DNA from: Pontederia crassipes
Taxonomy: Eukaryota > Streptophyta > Magnoliopsida > Commelinales > Pontederiaceae
Reading direction: 5' to 3'
DNA: 64,000 bases
Assembly (NCBI GenBank): GCA_030549335.1
Contig: CM060188.1
Location: 43,303,696-43,367,695, forward strand
Within the stretch, counting starts at the first letter, position 1; the number at the start of each line of letters is the position of its first letter. Positions 36,823 through 47,447 of the stretch are shown piece after piece. The translations under genes and the position numbers were made by a program. The notes below the pieces were generated by a model. It had not been told where the DNA came from. It did not search any database and was given only the letters and a program-made list of their open reading frames with translations.

Positions 36823-37343
36823 GTATATAATATAACTGTTTTTTTTTTGTATCTGCTAATTACTTATTTATTATATGTATATCACTTATTAAATCGCTTG
36901 TAAGATCTGGTTTAGATGCCTCAGTACTGGATATTTTGGAGTCTGCTGTACACTCTCGCGACTTTTTCTTCTTTGAGTCTAATATGATTTTTTTCTTCTC
37001 CACAAGCATCCATCTAGTCTATGTTGATCTCACATTGATCCATTCCAACTAGCCTACTTCTTTGCCATCAATACTGTATTCCCCATAAATTTAATTTGTT
37101 GAAGGTAGAAGATGAATGGTCTTTTAACCCCATTAAAAAAGCAACTACTAAATATTTTACTTTAAATAACTATTAATGGAAGCCATCATTGGAGAAAACC
37201 TGCATTTCAAGAACTATTAAAGAAGTTCATGAATTCATTTCTTTCAATTTCCAAATGCAAATTTGAGATAATTTTGTGCAAGATTTTTTTAATACCATTA
37301 TTCCACTAATAATTTGTTAACTCTCTCTGACGGACCCTACCAG

Positions 37344-37586
37344 GTGACTGGAGCGGCGGAGTATGCAGATGACATTCCAGATACTCCAAATACTTTGCAT
37401 GCTGCTTTTGTTTTGAGTAAGAAGGCTCATGCACGCATTTTAACCATTGATGATTCACATGCCAAAGCTTCAACTGGATTTGTGGGTCTATTCCTCTCCA
37501 GAGACATCCCTGGTAGTAACAAAACTGGTGTAATTGTTCACGATGAGGAACTTTTTGCTTCAGAAATCGTCACCTGTGTTGGCCAG
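37344..37586 (+). pseudogene. XDH: XDH exon 5, start of molybdenum domain
   Basis: Encodes VTGAAEYADDIPDTPNTLHA through HDEELFASEIVTCVGQ, the aldehyde-oxidase-type a/b hammerhead segment. It has 81 codons without a break, in phase 0 on both sides (CCAG acceptor, CAG|GTTTAA donor). Confidence 0.92.
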
Positions 37587-37672
37587 GTTTAATGTTTTCT
37601 TTCCCTCAGCTTATTTTTTTTTTTATATGATATTTCTTTGAACTTCCATGACTTTACATGTGTGTATGCCAG

Positions 37673-37981
37673 GTCATTGGATTTGTTGTGGCAGATACAC
37701 ATGAAAATGCAGTGATTGCTTCAAACAGGGTGTATATTGAATATGAAGAATTGACTCCTATCTTATCCATAAGGGAAGCTGTTGAGTCTTGCAGCTTTCA
37801 TCCTAACACAGATAGATGCTTTGTGAAAGGAGACGTTGAAACATGCTTCAGCTCTTGCGACAAAATCATCGAAGGAGAAGTCGAAGTTGGAGGGCAAGAG
37901 CACTTTTACTTGGAACCAAATAGCACCTTTATTTGGACCGTGGATAGTGGAAATGAAGTTCATATGGTTTCCTCCACGCAG
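37673..37981 (+). pseudogene. XDH: XDH exon 6
   Basis: Encodes VIGFVVADTHENAVIASNRV through GGQEHFYLEPNSTFIW and SSTQ: 103 codons, intact. The GGQEHFYLE segment carries the conserved glutamine and glutamate near the molybdenum cofactor and substrate pocket. Splice sites are CCAG and CAG|GTGGG. Confidence 0.92.
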
Positions 37982-38104
37982 GTGGGTTAAACACCGTTAT
38001 AGTTCTTAGAACTGTTACACTTTTAGTTTATAGTTCTGATCCTGTCAATCCGCTTTCTTTTGACATTCAATTTCATTTTTTTCCAATTTCAATATGTTCA
38101 TATT

Positions 38105-38228
38105 GTGTTAGGCCCCGACAATAAGCGTAAAACCCTGTCGAATCTCATGAACATAAATCAACGAGCGTCGTATGATCCATGTAGCCGATCCCACCTAGTG
38201 AGATAAGACTTTGTTGTTGTTGTTGTTG
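38105..38228 (+). mobile_element. SINE with (TTG)n tail in XDH intron 6
   Basis: A 124-bp insertion ends in ttgttgttgttgttg after the block atccatgtagccgatcccac, a sequence common to plant tRNA-derived SINE tails. It is flanked by a perfect 16-bp direct repeat, tcaatatgttcatatt, at 38089-38104 and 38229-38244. It is 5'-truncated or of a short family, and no clear A/B boxes were seen. A relative lies inverted at 62292-62360. Confidence 0.85.
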
Positions 38229-38612
38229 TCAATATGTTCATATTTGAATTTATAATCTCAGGTCACTTGCATGGACTTTCCATTTTTTTGTTTCTCTATC
38301 TTCAGGATGTGATCTGACGGATAAATGAAAATGTTGTGTTGTTGTTGATGACTTGGCTAAAGTTAAGAAACTATAAGATTTGAACCTGAAACACTAGAAG
38401 TGAATTGTGCATTTCAGTAAGAATTATCTTCTCAAAAAATATAATAATTATCTCAGGTCTTTGTTGCATCTGGTTAACTGAATGCGAGTTTCCCTGACCT
38501 TTAGTTTTTCTCTATTGCATTTTGTGCAGAATCATTGAATTAGATGCAATCACATTAGAAACCTTTTTTCGTTTTAAACTAATGGAACTTTTTCATTATT
38601 CATTGTGCATAG

Positions 38613-39326
38613 GCTCCCCACAAGCACCAAACTCATGTCGCTCAGGTGCTTGGCCTTCCACTTTCAAAGGTAGTTTGTAAGACTAAGGTTGTCAAGATCT
38701 CGATCTAAATCTTAAAATCTTACGATCTTACGGATTCCTTTCGATCTCATTCTTATCTTGAGGATCTTATATGTAAGATCTTAATACGATCATAATTTTG
38801 ATCATACGATCCTACGATCTTATCCGATCCTATACGATCTCAAATAATTAATATAATCATTTAAATATTAATTTAAAATATATTTATGATAATAAAAATT
38901 AATTTATATGAAGTTATATATATTTTCTTTTATTTTTAATAAGTTTTGATATAATTTAATTAAGAATCAATAAAAAATATCTTAGTAAGGTATCATTTAA
39001 GATTTCAATGTAAAATTTTTGTCAAAAATATATTTATTACTTTAAAAATATATTATTTTATTAATAGGTACGATCTTACGATCCTCGATCCGATCTTACG
39101 ATATTCGATTTTATGAATCTCCTCCGATCTTAGATGTTAGACAACTTTGTGTAAGACAAAGAGCATTGGTGGTGGTTTCGGTGAAAAAGAATCTAGATCT
39201 TCCTTTATTGCTGCTGCAGCTTCTGTTCCAGCCTATCTTTTGAAGAGGCCCGTAAAAATTACATTGGACCGGAATATAGACATGATGGTGACAGGAGAAC
39301 GACATGGTTTCCTTGGGAAATACAAG
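38613..39326 (+). pseudogene. XDH: XDH exon 7, split by a hAT-like MITE
   Basis: The exon encodes APHKHQTHVAQVLGLPLSKV then VCKT, is interrupted at 38684-39149, and resumes with KSIGGGFGEKESRS through LDRNIDMMVTGERHGFLGKYK. Removing the insert and one target duplicate restores a continuous family-like frame, so the insert is in coding sequence and not an intron. GGGFGEKE replaces the nearly invariant GGGFGGKE near the molybdenum cofactor. The donor is AAG|GTACGG. Confidence 0.9.
38684..39149. mobile_element. hAT-like MITE inserted in XDH exon 7
   Basis: The 466-bp insert begins TAAGGTTGTC and ends GACAACTTTG, imperfect 10-bp terminal inverted repeats (8 of 10) of the YARNG type. It is flanked by a perfect 8-bp target duplication, TGTAAGAC (38676-38683 and 39150-39157), as expected for hAT elements. 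The AT-rich interior has many cgatcttacgatc words near both ends and no coding sequence. Confidence 0.88.
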
Positions 39327-40124
39327 GTACGGACATAAGCATCAGATTACATTTTTTATTTCAAATAATGAATAAGAAAGCCAGTAGCTTGCTCTGATGT
39401 CAATGTTAACAACACTGTCATTTTTGTCTTTTGGATCCTTTTTCTGTGAATGAAGCATAAAGTTGGTGACGTTATGGCAGTTCCAATCAAAACTTTTATG
39501 CGTGTCTATATAAATCAAATTAGCCTTAAGAACTTAAAAATGTCCTCTAAAAAAATTGTTACCATCATATTGGATTGTACAGTCATATATTTGAATTATC
39601 ATAAGCAATGTTCATTTTTTTCCTGATGGTTAAAAAAATAGATTGCATGTTGTTGTAAACTGGGTGCAATGTGTGTGCGTGACATATATATCTCTTTTCT
39701 TTTAGATTTCTGGAATTACAGACGAAAGAAAGGCGCTTTATGTGGATTAGGGCCCTGTTTCTAGTAAGATCTCCATCTTTGACTAGTCCACAATGATCCA
39801 CAAAGAATGCCTATGATTAAAGAATGGAAATCCCAAATGTATGACATCTATAAGGGGAGGAACTTCTTTATGTGGCACTAACAATTTATTTTTCCCCACA
39901 AAACACTTATCAGATTGTTGTGCTCTTTGTCCAGCTTTGATTCCTCACTGGGCTATGAATGTGACCAATGTTGTCAAACATGTAAAATGGAAAACACAAA
40001 ATTGTATACACGTAACACGACACGGCCGATTCTTCTAAAAAAATATTTTATATATTAATTAGCATAAACCCCCTCACCCCCTTTGTAAGTGACAATCAGA
40101 TGGAGGCAGCCACAAAAAAAAAAC
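39327..40124. other. XDH intron 7, proximal part
   Basis: No gene or clear repeat was recognised. This is original intron sequence before the retrotransposon cluster. Confidence 0.5.
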
Positions 40125-40217
40125 TTAATGTGACTAAAAATGATGCATGCCATGAACAAATTATAGAAAAATTAATTAAAATAATAATCTAAAATATGTT
40201 ATATTTTGCATGCATCA
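40125..40217 (-). repeat. Short inverted copy of the Athila-type LTR start
   Basis: Read on the minus strand, 93 bases match the first bases of the LTRs at 44184 and 56822, from TGATGCATGCAAAATATAAC to the block gtgactaaaaatgatgc (read on +). It is a fragment separate from the full element, 4 kb to its left and outside the Copia element. Confidence 0.85.
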
Positions 40218-40237
40218 CTTTCTCTGTTCATCTTTTT

Positions 40238-40670
40238 TCAAACAAATAGAGAAACCGAGGGAGGTTCGGCAATTCGCACATACAAAGAAAGAAGGAGGGA
40301 CTGTGGGAAGTTCCTTTGTTCGCAAACAAATAGAGAAAAAGGGAGAAATGGAGAGAGGTTCAGGTGTTCGCACATAAAAAAAAAGAGGGGGAGCTTCCTA
40401 TGTCCCTCTGTTTGCAAACAAATAGAGAAAGAGGAAGGAGGAAGGACGGGGGCAGTTATAAACATGTAGAGAAAGAGGGAGGGAGGATGTACCGGCAGAG
40501 GTGGACAGCTGCAAGACGTCAGCGGGCGAACGATGTGGGCGGTGGCGGCAGGGATGAACACACGAGCAGGGGTATCCTTAGGCGGCGAACAGTGAGATCG
40601 CACATAGAAAGGAAAGAGATGTCACATGCAGAGAGGGAGAGAGGGAGGGAGGGATGGAGCGAGGGAGAAC
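40238..40670. repeat. Purine-rich block with three imperfect tandem units
   Basis: The block caaacaaatagagaaa recurs at 40239, 40323 and 40415, each followed by purine-rich sequence and a gttcgcacata-like word. The following 200 bases are rich in gagagggagg. No coding frame is credible. Confidence 0.7.
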
Positions 40671-40818
40671 TGTGGAAAATAAGGATTCTCTCTGTCTAAT
40701 CAATAAAAGAAACCTTATGGTCTCTTATATAGTGGAGAGCAAAGGAGGAATTACATAAAAGAAAAGTACATATTAGGAAAGTAGGAAAAAATCATATACT
40801 GTAAATCAGCTCTCAACA
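40671..40818 (-). repeat. Copia 3' LTR
   Basis: This 148-bp LTR matches 59373-59520 with only scattered differences. The polypurine tract (ctccccctcaagctggag on +) lies immediately inside. Confidence 0.9.
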
Positions 40819-40874
40819 CTCCCCCTCAAGCTGGAGTATAAATATTTATCATGGTCAGCTTGGAAACACAATTA

Positions 40875-43800
40875 TCAAACTTTCCCAAGTGGCTTAGTAA
40901 GGACATCGGTTGTTTGATCACTCGAGGATAGATACGATGTGTCAATAATTTTTTTCTTAATCGTATCTTTAGTGTAGTGGCAATCAACTTCAACATGTTT
41001 CACCCTTTCATGAAAAATAGGATTATTGGCTATGAACAAAGCTGCTTGATTATCACATTTTAATTGCATTGGGAGAGGCATCTCCACTAGAACATCAATG
41101 ATGACCGATTTCACCTACACTATTTCAATAGTGGCTTGAGCCATGGCCCTGTACTCAGACTCTGCACTGGATCTAGCAACCACATTCTGATTCTTAATTC
41201 TCCAAGTAATCAGATTAGTTCCCATAAAGACACAAAATCTGTGGTAGACTTTCTATCATTTCGACATCCAGCATAAACAGTGATGTCTAGGCTCTTCCCA
41301 CTAAGAAAAAAAAGTCCAGGCGCTGCTTTTAAATATCTAAGTATCATCGTTGTTGCATCCCAATTGTCCATAAATTGACTAATCCTGCTTACAGCAAGAG
41401 AAATGTCTGGACATGTAACAGTGACATATAAAAGTTTTCCAACAACACTCTATTTCTTAGCATCAACATCTTCTCTATCATCATCATAAAGCCAAATGTT
41501 AGGAACCATTGGCACAGGCGTTCCCAACATTCATATCTCTTTCAGCAAGTTAGTGACATTTCCTTTGGCACATAACTAGGCTTCTACGATTTCTAGCAAA
41601 CTCTATTCCAAGGGAAATAGCGAAGTTCACCAAGATCCTTGGTAACAAAGTGTTTTCCAAGCAATGCTTTGGTATAAGAGATGCCTGCAAGTCATCACCA
41701 ATGACAATAATGTCATCAACATATACGAGAAGCACGACTCTACCATGGGAGGTTTTTTACAAAAGTGAATGATCAGCGGTGAAACGGATGAACCCTTATG
41801 TTCTACTTTCGCTGATAATTTTTGGAACCAAGCTCTCAGGCTTTGCTTCAAGCCATAAATGGCCTTGTGCAGTTTGCAAACATTGTAAAACTCCCCCTCT
41901 ATTGTGAAATCGGGAGGTTTCTTCATGTAAACCCATTCCTGTAAATCATCATAAAGAAATGCATTCTTTACATCCAATTGAAATGTGGTTGGTCACTACG
42001 ATAGAAAAAAGAATACGAACTGTGGCCAACCTAGCCACGGGAGAGGTGTTAAAGTAGTCAACACTATAAGTTTGTGTATATCCTTGAGCCACTAAACGAG
42101 CCGTGTAGCGCTCAATGGATCCATCAGAATGATGTTTGATTGTAAACTCCCACTTGCAGCCCATCACTGTTGCACCACTAGGAGGTGCTACAAGAGTCCA
42201 AGTGCCTCTAGACTCTGACATCTCCTCTTGCATAGCTACCTTTCACCTATCGTCATGAAGAGCTTCTTGGTAAGTTTGAGTTACATCCACTACAGAAAAT
42301 TCGAAAACAAATTGTTGATAGGAAGGAGTGAGTCTCTCCATGGAGAGATGACTAGAGATACAATATGCAGACTTTCAAAAAAGCTTGCCCTTCCTCACAC
42401 CTATGGGAACATCTAAATCATTGACGGTTTCATCAGCAGTGGGGGCAAGAGTTAAGTCATCAATCTGACTATGTAAATTTGTCTCTTTGAGTTCATCACT
42501 TGTAGACACATCAACTGTAGTGCTATCAATAAGAACGTTGCGTTCATGATTTACCTCAGGGGTGACGAGTGATGGCATAGGCGCAGGGTTAGTAGAAGAA
42601 ACAATTTTAGGGCGACAACTATAGGTTTGCTGAAATCTCTGGATAGGCACCTCCATGGTAGAAATATGAGAAGGTGCTTGAAGATACACCTCAGTGTTTG
42701 TTTCAAAAGATGTGAGACTAGATTCAGATGAAGTAAAGTAACCTACTGACTCGAAGAAAGTGACATCAGCACTGACGTAATATCTCCTACTTGAGGGATC
42801 ATAGCACCTATAGCCCTTTTGTGTACGAGAATACCCCACAAAGATACACTTGACATCCTAGGAGATAACTTATCTCGATTAGGGGTTAGGATATGAACAA
42901 AGGCTGAGCACCCAAAAACTTTGGGAGAAATAGTAAAGAAGTTTTTATCAAGAAATAGGATAGAATAAGGGACCTGCTCTCCAAGGATTGATGAAGGCAT
43001 TCGGTTAATAAGGTGGACTGCGCCACCCCCAATAGGCATGAGGAGCCTGGCTATGAACAAGAATAGTTCGGGCAACATCAAGAATATGATGGTGTTTCTT
43101 TTCTACAACTCCATTTTGTTGAGAGGAATATACACATGATGTTTGGTGGATAATACCAAGCTCAGCAAAGAAAGAAGACAAAAGATTAGTTCAAAATTCC
43201 AATGCATTATCAGAACGCACAATTTTGACATTGCCAGAAAATTGAGTTTTTATTTCACAAATAAAAGATTTGATCACATTGCCAACATCAAATTTATTTT
43301 TCAACAAAAATAACCAAGATAGATGACTAAAGTCATTGACAATAACAAGATAAAAATGGTGTCCCTGTAGATCAAGAACACGACTCAAACCCCAAACATC
43401 TAAGTGAAGAATCTCAAAGACTGCATTACTACTCTGTCCTTGTCGACTTGGGAAGGAACTACGATAGTGTTTTTCAAGTTGACAAGCATTGAAAAGAAGA
43501 CTGCAAAAGGATATGTGGAATGACTCTACGAAGCTTTTAAAATGACAAGTGACCAAAACGGAGATGCCATAAGAGGGTAGAAGGAGTTCCCAAGGGCACC
43601 GATTTACCAGCGTATGTATACTGTTCAAGTTTATAGAGGCCATCCTGTTCATGGCCATAACCAATCACTCTGCCCGTCGGTAAATCCTGAAACACAAAAG
43701 AGATAGCATAAAAAATAACATGACAATTGAGTTGTTTGCATATTTAATTGATGGATAATAAACTAAGAGGAAAGGTAGGAGCATGTAGCACATCCTTCAA

Positions 43801-43950
43801 TCGTACAGAAGAAGTGAGTTGAACCTCTCCAAGTCCATTAATTGGAGAGTGACTCCCATCTACCAGAGTAACATATCTCCCTAGAGCTATGGAAGTAAAC
43901 TGATTTCTATCTCCACAAAGGTATTTGGAAATGCCTGAATCAACAATCAC
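40875..43950 (-). pseudogene. Copia protease-integrase-reverse transcriptase-RNase H, broken
   Basis: From right to left on the minus strand: an aspartic protease start with IVDSGIS (about 43950), an integrase core with LHLDVWG and VRSDNALEF (43664-43191), the C-terminal integrase region with VFGCSAFVH and [14 protein letters not shown] (43081-42743), reverse transcriptase with WTLVAPPSGA (about 42200), MDVKNAFLYDDL (about 41975) and the catalytic LLVYVDDIIVIGDD (about 41735), and RNase H with CDNQAALFIANNP and FHERVKH (41114-40875). This order is diagnostic of Ty1/Copia. At least eight frame breaks separate the pieces, so no polyprotein can be made. Confidence 0.9.
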
Positions 43951-43996
43951 CTTATGGATGCATCAGATGATCTGAAGGTACAAGCAAATGGTGTAC

Positions 43997-44183
43997 CTAA
44001 GGGACCAGTAGTTGTAGCACAACAGTTTTAGCAGTTGTGTCAATTTCAGCATTGGGAGCTGAGGATGAAGAATCGTGCGAGAAGGTCCGCGTATTTGATG
44101 CCTTGGGATGATGAGGCATCTTCAGCCACATTGTTGGCGGAGGAAGGACGCCCATGCTTCTGCCGACAAGTTTCTTCTGTGTG
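43997..44183 (-). pseudogene. Copia gag zinc-knuckle end, left of the nested element
   Basis: This short frame continues the gag interrupted by the Athila-type element: the zinc knuckle begins at the right side (CNYCNRLGHT, near 58510) and ends here (EETC). The break is exactly at the 5-bp target duplication GTGTG, which proves that the Athila-type element entered an existing Copia. Confidence 0.85.
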
Positions 44184-45860
44184 TGATGCATGCAAAATAT
44201 AACATATTTTAGATTATTATTTTAGTTAATTTTTCTGTAATTTGTTCATGGCATGCATCATTTTTAGTCACTTTTAATCGTAATTCCGGATTTATTAATT
44301 TTAATTATTAATATTTTAATTGTGGATGGATTAATTAAATTTGAATAATTATTTTACAGGAAAATTCAAAACACGGCCGAAATTCAAAGAAATTATTCAT
44401 TTTGGCCGAGATTTGGCTTTACACCCAAGTCATTTTGGGCGAGATTTCCAGGGGGTAATGATATGGAATCTTCATTGTTACGGCTAATATTTGAAGGGTA
44501 AAGATAAAAGAATTTTATCTTTTGGGCGTAATGGCATGAAGATGAAGATTTTTGGCCGAGATTCAAAAGGAGTAATAATTAAATGATTTTATCTTTTGGG
44601 CGTAACAAGATTAAATTCCTTCCTTACGGCCGAGATTTGGAGGGAGTAAAAGGAATTTTATCTCTTTGGGAGTAAAGATTTAGTTCTTTCCTTACGGCCG
44701 AGATTCAAAGGGAGTAAAGATAAGAAAGATTTATCTTTGGGCGTAATGATAAAAGGATTTATCTTTGGCCGAGTTTATCTCATAATTTTAAAGACAATCG
44801 TACGATGTTACGGCCGAGATCAAATTGAAGGCCGTCCGCACCCTATAAATACGTGAAGAATCCATCATTTCAATTGGTGCTCTGAAGTTCAGGTTTCTTC
44901 CACGGCGAGTCGTGAGCTCTGTAGGCTACGACCAAGAGGAGAGAGGTGCGACGGTTGGAGGTTGATCGCGACCTTGATAAAATTCGAGAGGCTGCCCGAC
45001 TGTTTGCCAGATTCGAGATCTCTATTTTGGGTGTAATTCTTTCAATTTTTATGATTTGTATTTTCTTATCTCTCCGAAATTTTGAGGATGAACTCCATAT
45101 TTTTAGGATTATTATTTTAGGAGATTATTAATTGAAGGGGAATGTTTGGACCCTATTTTATTTGCTTTAATCTTTTCTGATCAATTATTAATTGTGCTTA
45201 ATGCTTTTATGTTAGTTAATTAAATTTCTGAATTAGGCTATACCAGTTTGTGGAGTGTTTAATTTCAGAATTTATTATACTAATTATAATTGATTTTATT
45301 TGGAATTAATAATTGACATAAATTTGATAACTAGTGTGTGGATAATCAAGTTTGTGTGGTCTATTAATCTATACCAGTTTGTCGAGTGATTAATAGTCTA
45401 GAGAATTCAATTTAATGCAACTTAATTTTAATATGATTTTGGGGGTACCAATCGTGGAGACTTCAATTCTTATTAAATTAAGATAGTTCTATATGATTAG
45501 ATTGAGGGATGCCAGTCGTGGAGACCACAAGTTAATCATGTTAGATTACTTTAGGGAGACTCTAATCCATCTTTAAAGATTAAATTTATCTTTCATGGTT
45601 CAAATATTTATCCTGATCTATTTTCATCCTAAGGCCTAACTTCAACACCATTATCTTATATTTATCTTATTTTCTTTATTTTATTTTCATAAAACATTTT
45701 TCCAAAAATCCATGTTTTTTCCTCTCTTATTAATTTATAAATCCAGATATTGAATTAATAATATTCCTCGTGTGTTCGACACTCTTACTCCTATTACTAT
45801 ATTACTTGAGCGACTAGTGCACTTGCTAGCAAATTTTATTGTTACACATTTAACGCATCA
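44184..45860 (+). repeat. Athila-type 5' LTR
   Basis: The LTR has several copies of an acggccgagat word, a TATA box TATAAATA at 44854-44861 and a probable transcription start some 30 bases later. It ends CACATTTAACGCATCA. Confidence 0.92.
44854..44861 (+). promoter_or_regulatory. TATA box in Athila-type 5' LTR
   Basis: TATAAATA is conserved in the 3' LTR at 57482-57489, in a context (cgcaccctataaatacgtg) suited to an RNA polymerase II promoter. Confidence 0.65.
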
Positions 45861-45866
45861 AGTTTT

Positions 45867-45884
45867 TTGCGCCGTTGCCAGGGA
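45867..45884 (+). promoter_or_regulatory. Primer binding site, probably tRNA-Asp
   Basis: TTGCGCCGTTGCCAGGGA, six bases inside the 5' LTR, is close to the tgGCGCCGTTGCCgGGGA site used by Athila/Tat elements. Two differences from the usual form are visible. Confidence 0.65.
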
Positions 45885-47321
45885 ATATTTTATTAATTAA
45901 TTTCTGATTTTTATGAATTATTAGGAGATGTAAATAAAGTGTAAATAATTCTTTATAAATATGTACTAATTGTTTTAATTATTTTTTTGTGAATAAACTG
46001 ACATTTTTTTCTTTTGCAGATAAAGGTCACGATAATTTTTTTTTAATTTTGTCTACTTTCGGTTTAAAATCCGACGCCGATTGGATTTTTTGAATTACAC
46101 TGTCGACTTATGGTTTTACGACCGAGATTTAATGTGTCGGCTTTATTAATTTTACGGCCTCGCAATGAATGATTTCTGAGTTCTAAACTTTCAATTTTTA
46201 CGGCCGTAATATTTTTATCCGAACATTATTTTACGTCATGGATTTGATTTCATTATTTTACGACCGTAAAGAATCTTCTTAATTCACTTTCGGCCGTAAT
46301 GATTCAATTGTCGACGTAAGAGTTGGGGTAATATTCTCAAGTTTCATTCGACTTTATTTCGGTCGAAACCCTATTTTGCATTACGGCCAATCATGTTGAC
46401 TTCATCTCGGCCGATGTGATCTCATTTCGGCTTAATTGACAATTTTTATCTTTACGGTCGAAATTCACTTCATCTGGATCTTTAACTTTACGGCCGAGAA
46501 TGATCTCAGGGTTTTGCGGCCATAAAATTTTTGAACATTTGTTTTTACGCCATATTACGACCTTTTCGGCCAATTTATTTGTGACTTTTTCTTTCTCGGC
46601 CATCAACGATCACGTTCGACTTAATTCTCATTGTTTTACGGCCGATATGAATTATTCTCTTCCTCGGCCGTAATGAGTCATTTTGTCGACGTTTCGTCCG
46701 ATTTTTATTTCGGCCAAAATCCTATTCTGTTTTACGATCAAAGGTTTTCAACTTCAGTTCTTTCCTAGGATTTTATATGTGAGGAGTTGATTGCCGAAAT
46801 GATTCATCGCTGTGTTAATTTTTACGACGTTGTTTCGACCATAACCAACAAGTTTTACGCCTTCACGTTGAATCCCTTTCAACACTGTTTATGATTTTTA
46901 CGGACGAACGAGCCTCGGATTACTAATTTAATTTAGGTCGTAAACCCTATTTCTGTATTACGGCCGATCAATCTTATTTCCTCTCTGAAAATAATTTTTT
47001 ATTATGTCTGATTATTAACTTTACGGTCGCAAATTAGTTCAGACTTATTTTGTGTCATTTGTTACATCATCATAAATTCTTTCGTTCGATATTAATATTT
47101 GGTATTTGTATTGGTTTGAAGAACCTCCGTTTGCGGTCGTAATTAGGTTTCTAAAAAGTTCCTCTCGAAAATTAATTTTAATTTTCAATTCTATCATGCC
47201 GAAAGACTTTATTTGTTAAAAAACTCATTTTTCGTGACCTATTATCTGTATTTCTTCCTTCTTGTATATATTTTTATTTTATTCTTTTATCTTACTGAAA
47301 ATTGGTTGTTGCAGGTACTAA
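45885..47321 (+). other. Athila-type leader, rich in cggccg words
   Basis: This non-coding leader has no frame above 75 codons. It carries many copies of acggccg, ttcggccg and tacggcc words in AT-rich surroundings. It ends near a tgcag|gtac site just before gag. Confidence 0.7.
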
Positions 47322-47447
47322 TTGAAAATTAAATCACAATCAATCCTGGAATCTTCTGATAAGCGCAGTAGAAGTTCAAATCCACTGTTGGAATTTGATC
47401 CTGAAATTGAAAGAACCTATCGTCGATTACGAAGAAATATAAGAAAA

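Noticed and set aside
38684-39149. Reading this segment as an ordinary XDH intron.
   Set aside because: It has terminal inverted repeats and an exact 8-bp duplication, and there is no convincing donor/acceptor pair that restores the frame.
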